Below are positions 61,101 through 64,000 of a DNA stretch of 64,000 nucleotides, piece by piece (position 1 is the first letter of the stretch; every line of letters starts with the position of its first letter). The stretch is from the NCBI GenBank assembly GCA_040757595.1, contig JBFLWP010000001.1, forward strand, positions 124,001 to 188,000. Direction: 5' to 3'. A model generated the notes under the pieces. The model worked only from the letters and a program-made list of their open reading frames with translations, searched no databases and was not told the origin of the DNA. This stretch comes from Nitrospirota bacterium (GTDB lineage: Bacteria; Nitrospirota; Nitrospiria; Nitrospirales; Nitrospiraceae). A program made the translations under genes and the position numbers.

Positions 61101-61535
61101 CTAGCGGACGCCGGACCCTGCGGACGGTGAGGCCAGACTCACGTACTTCATGCGCAGGGCGTACAGCATCTCCGCGAGCACCGCCTGTTCTTCGGAGGTC
61201 AAGTTTCCTTTGGTCTTGCCCTCCAGCACCGAGAGGATGTCGATGATTTCCTTGGCCTGGGTCAGGTTGACCGGCAAGCGCTCCTGCCGGGGATCCAACT
61301 GCTCCCCCATGAGCATCAGCGCCGAGGTGCCGAGCGAAAACACGAACGAGGAGAACGTGACCGGAGGGCCTGGCTCATGCTGGTGAGCGGCTTCTTGAGA
61401 GAAGGCCGAAGGATCGGGCTGGGCCTGCCGAGCGGAGTCGGCGGCGGACGTTTGCCCGGCCGACGGCGCCCCGCCCTCCTCGGAGCGGGAACGACGGTCG
61501 CGCACGACAAATCCTTCGCCTTCCTGCGCGCTCAT
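61101..61535 (-). CDS. DUF1844 protein
   Basis: The 144-residue protein has a disordered Gln/Ala N-terminal half, then the DUF1844 domain: TFSSFVFSLGTSALMLMGEQ, then LTQAKEIIDILSVLEGKTKG and LTSEEQAVLAEMLYALRMKY. Function unknown. It lies 126 nt upstream of the peptidase gene on the same strand. Confidence 0.88.
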   Translation of the reverse strand: MSAQEGEGFVVRDRRSRSEEGGAPSAGQTSAADSARQAQPDPSAFSQEAAHQHEPGPPVTFSSFVFSLGTSALMLMGEQLDPRQERLPVNLTQAKEIIDILSVLEGKTKGNLTSEEQAVLAEMLYALRMKYVSLASPSAGSGVR

Positions 61536-61610
61536 GCTCGCCCCCTTGATGGTGGCTCGTGGCGACGTACCCTAGCACATTCGCGCGGAACGGCGCAACC
61601 GCGCGGGCGA

Positions 61611-61638
61611 TTGATGCCGGCTGCAAAACGGGTATAAT
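61611..61638 (+). promoter_or_regulatory. Sigma-70-like promoter of mazG
   Basis: TTGATG (61611-61616), a 16-nt spacer and TATAAT (61633-61638), 60 nt before the mazG start. Confidence 0.6.
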
Positions 61639-61698
61639 GGCTCGCGGCGGACGGGGTCGTCCGTCGCTCGTTTCCCGGCGTTGAAGGAAGGATTGCGG

Positions 61699-62532
61699 AT
61701 GTCCGAACAGTTCGATCGTCTCGTCCAGCTCATGGCGCGGCTCCGCGCCCCGGACGGCTGTCCGTGGGACCGGAAGCAAACCCATGAATCCCTGAAGCCG
61801 TACCTGGTCGAGGAAGCCTACGAAGTGCTGGAAGCCATCGACCGGCAGGATTCCGCGCACCTTCGGGAAGAGCTCGGAGACCTTCTCCTGCAGATTCTCT
61901 TTCACGCTCAGATCGGCGCGGAGGCCGGCACCTTCACGATCCACGAAGTCGTGCGGCTCCTGGCCGACAAGCTCGTGCGCCGCCACCCCCACGTCTTCGG
62001 CGACGTCTCGGAGCCGGGCCAGCCGGCGAACGCGGAAGAGGTGCTGGGCCGCTGGGAGGAGATCAAACGGGAAGAGCGCAAGCGGGCCGGGCACCCCGCC
62101 TCCGACCGTCCGAGTTCCAGCCTGGACGGGGTGCCCAAGACCCTGCCCTCCCTGCTTCGCGCCTTCCAGATCCAGGCCCGCGCCGCCCGCGTGGGGTTCG
62201 ACTGGCCCCACACGAGCCAGGGGCGGGAACAGGTGTTCGGGAAGATCACGGAAGAGCTCGAGGAGCTTCGCGCCGAGCTGGACGAGCCGTCCTCGACCGC
62301 CCCCGATCCGCGGGTCGAAGCGGAATTCGGGGACGTGCTCTTCGCGCTGGTCAACCTGGCACGGATGCTGAAGGTCAACCCGGAAGAGGCGCTGCGGAAG
62401 GCCGTCAACCGGTTTGCCGAACGGTTCCGTTACATCGAGAGCCAGGCCGCCCGCTCGGGCCGCCCGCTGGACGAAATGACGCTGGCCGAAATGGACGTCC
62501 TCTGGGAAGAGGCGAAACAACGGCAAGGCTGA
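61699..62532 (+). CDS. mazG: Nucleoside triphosphate pyrophosphohydrolase MazG
   Basis: The 277-residue protein has two MazG domains: CPWDRKQTHESLKPYLVEEA with YEVLEAI...LREELGDLLLQILFHA (EExx...EELGD metal site) and, in the second half, KITEELEELRAELDE...EAEFGDVLFALVNLARM. It hydrolyses NTPs and dNTPs to monophosphates, keeping the pool clean and limiting ppGpp. ATG 61699 is chosen; an earlier ATG adds six residues. Own promoter at 61611. Confidence 0.96.
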   Translation: MSEQFDRLVQLMARLRAPDGCPWDRKQTHESLKPYLVEEAYEVLEAIDRQDSAHLREELGDLLLQILFHAQIGAEAGTFTIHEVVRLLADKLVRRHPHVFGDVSEPGQPANAEEVLGRWEEIKREERKRAGHPASDRPSSSLDGVPKTLPSLLRAFQIQARAARVGFDWPHTSQGREQVFGKITEELEELRAELDEPSSTAPDPRVEAEFGDVLFALVNLARMLKVNPEEALRKAVNRFAERFRYIESQAARSGRPLDEMTLAEMDVLWEEAKQRQG

Positions 62533-62557
62533 GGAATGAAGCACGGACGAGGGCGTC

Positions 62558-63193
62558 GTGGAATCTGAACGGAGGGAACCGACCGAGCAGGCCCCGTATC
62601 AAGAGGGCAAGCGGGCCGGCGCCCATCCGCTCGTCGTGATTTTCGGCGTCATCCTCGGCCTGTGGCTGCTGATCTCGGTCTTCATGCCGGACCCCAAGCA
62701 CAAGCCGGGGGCCGTCCCCGAGAGCGTGAAAGACGCCGGGCCCGACGAACCGGACGCGGCGCCGGTCATGTTCCAGGTGAAGGCCACGATCCTCGAAGTC
62801 AACGCGGTCAGCCTGACCGTGCCGCCGCAGGCCACGGACAGCCAGGTGATCGGCTTGCTCAAGCGGTTTCGCCAGGCCCGCCTGGCCAACACCCTCTCCA
62901 CGATGCTGCCGCCCACGACGCCCGGCCACAAGCTGGGCGAGCACGCCATCGCCGACATCTACGTCTTCTCGGACCCCAAGTACGCGGCGCCCGAGGCCCT
63001 GCGCGTCCTCGCCCGCGGCGCCCACGCTCCCGGCGAGCTCTACCCGCAGGCCATCCCCTTCGAGGTCGCCATGGAGCAGGTCCGCGGCCACTATCGGATC
63101 GATCTCAACGATCCCGGCAACCCGGACGTCGGCTCCCTGGGCTTTGCCGACGAGTCCGGCGTCCACTCCAAGCACTACCGCCGCATCTTCTGA
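62558..63193 (+). CDS. Single-pass membrane protein, unknown
   Basis: The 211-residue protein has one membrane helix (PLVVIFGVILGLWLLISVFM, about 24-43) and a domain with VMFQVKATILEVNAVSLTVP, IGLLKRFRQARLANTLSTML, HAIADIYVFSDPKYAAPEAL and SGVHSKHYRRIF at the end. Start GTG 62558, 25 nt after mazG. No family recognised; cotranscription with mazG is likely. Confidence 0.7.
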   Translation: MESERREPTEQAPYQEGKRAGAHPLVVIFGVILGLWLLISVFMPDPKHKPGAVPESVKDAGPDEPDAAPVMFQVKATILEVNAVSLTVPPQATDSQVIGLLKRFRQARLANTLSTMLPPTTPGHKLGEHAIADIYVFSDPKYAAPEALRVLARGAHAPGELYPQAIPFEVAMEQVRGHYRIDLNDPGNPDVGSLGFADESGVHSKHYRRIF

Positions 63194-63203
63194 CGCCCGG
63201 CTT

Positions 63204-63381
63204 TTATGCACAAGCTATGCGCAGGCCGCCGGAATCAATCCCGGAAACTACGTGCTCCTCCAGATATAGTGGGTCTTCCCGCCCCCCTCCACAATGACTA
63301 AAACTTGGGCAGACCGTCACAACTGCGTCCAGGCAAGAGAATCGCGCGCGATCCTGGCAGTTGCCCACAAGCTTGTCCACA
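63204..63381. other. Intergenic region with three DnaA-box-like sites
   Basis: TTATGCACA (63204-63212), TTGCCCACA (63361-63369) and TTGTCCACA (63373-63381) each differ by one or two bases from TTATCCACA. No dnaA, dnaN or AT-rich unwinding element is present, so I do not call an origin. The gap 63194-63513 has no gene. Confidence 0.3.
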
Positions 63382-63513
63382 GATTCTGTGGGTGACGTCC
63401 CATGCGAAGAACGAGCCTGAACGGGCACGTCGTGAAGGACCGCGCGCTGGCGTGCTAACGGTCCTGCCCGAGCGCGGAGCAGAGCGCCGAGGAGGGGCGC
63501 GGCGCGGGAGGGG

Positions 63514-63921
63514 TTAGAGACCGACTTTCTGACGCACCTCTTCCCGCAGCGCGGTCTTGGAATCGAGCATCCAGGCCTCCAGCTTCGGGAACAGGTGTTG
63601 GAGCGGACCGGTGAAGGGGCCGATCACGACGTCGAGCCGATCGGAAAACAGCCCTTCTTCGTTGGCGATCTGGACCTTGCGGTCGGCGATCAGCCGCGTG
63701 AGCAACTGGTTCACCCGCAACTGCTGCCCCGGACTCCCTCCGCCCACCCCCAGCACGCTCACCTTGAGATAGTCGAGCTCCTCGCCGATCGAGATCTTGA
63801 CCCGCAACGCCTGCGGGGTGGGCCAGGTCGGACGCTGGACCGAATAGTCGTAGGAGAAGGCCGGCTCACGGGGCTCCCGATAGGGCCCGCTGACGTTCAG
63901 AATCGTGAAGGGGGTGGCCAT
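63514..63921 (-). CDS. Conserved soluble protein, unknown
   Basis: The 135-residue protein has FTILNVSGPYREPREPAFSY, a beta-rich middle (RVKISIGEELDYLKVSVLGV) and DRKVQIANEEGLFSDRLDVV, ending in helix KTALREEVRQKVGL. No signal peptide. No family recognised. Confidence 0.65.
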   Translation of the reverse strand: MATPFTILNVSGPYREPREPAFSYDYSVQRPTWPTPQALRVKISIGEELDYLKVSVLGVGGGSPGQQLRVNQLLTRLIADRKVQIANEEGLFSDRLDVVIGPFTGPLQHLFPKLEAWMLDSKTALREEVRQKVGL

Positions 63922-64000
63922 GGGGAAGTTTTCAGTTCTCGGTGGTCAGCTCTCAGATCGGAAGCTGAACGCTGACGGCTACGTCTTCCGCTCGATTTGG

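Noticed and set aside
63194-63513. Chromosome origin
   Set aside because: DnaA-like sites are weak and few; no dnaA, dnaN, gidA or AT-rich stretch lies near.

Overview
The window is GC-rich, gene-dense bacterial chromosome. The housekeeping genes (NtrY/NtrX pair, two sigma-54 activators, squalene/phytoene-synthase, copper protein, HtpX, MazG, PurM/PurN, many small predicted lipoproteins) fit a didermic soil or water bacterium. I favour a Nitrospira-like member of Nitrospirota, but this rests on gene flavour only and no marker gene proves it.

Layout. (1) 1-5530 is a decaying accessory block on the minus strand: a 5'-truncated hsdM, a yhcG-type nuclease gene with an early stop codon, and an hsdS joined in frame to hsdR at a hairpin-rich repeat. 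A VapBC-like toxin-antitoxin pair follows on the plus strand, then tRNA-Arg(CCU). (2) 5796-39600 is mostly core genome: Pal lipoprotein, flavoprotein oxidoreductase, FKBP, cupin, malQ coupled to a sensor kinase and NtrC-type regulator, lipoproteins, SPFH protein, queC-cytochrome c, DksA-like protein, apt, acylphosphatase, tRNA-Pro(CGG), alanine dehydrogenase, small Fe-S and zinc proteins, hicBA, squalene synthase-like, cupredoxin, htpX, glutathione peroxidase, MFS transporter, yqeY and LOG. (3) 39850-52260 is a defence island whose left edge carries a tmRNA/tRNA 3'-end-like scrap and whose right edge carries a decayed selC-like tRNA and tRNA-Ala(CGC). It holds one tightly overlapping operon: HTH regulator, SNF2 helicase with a C-terminal DUF3883 domain, a phosphoribosyltransferase-like protein, a NADAR domain fused to a DUF1156 DNA methylase, a GxxExxY protein inside an inverted-repeat cassette, and a DUF499 ATPase. 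(4) 52483-63921 returns to core genome: purN-purM, rlmD, ntrX-ntrY behind an MA-type peptidase, DUF1844, mazG and two unknown proteins.

The most novel candidates are two. The first is the helicase/methylase/ATPase defence operon that has gained NADAR (guanine de-ADP-ribosylation family) and phosphoribosyltransferase modules, with an internal ribosome-binding site that could release the methylase alone. The second is a roughly 110-nt structured element found directly downstream of both tRNA-Arg and tRNA-Pro, on the same strand, with an invariant 11-nt loop on stems whose sequences differ but still pair. Dispersed hairpin repeats have repeatedly entered restriction and defence genes here, often in frame.
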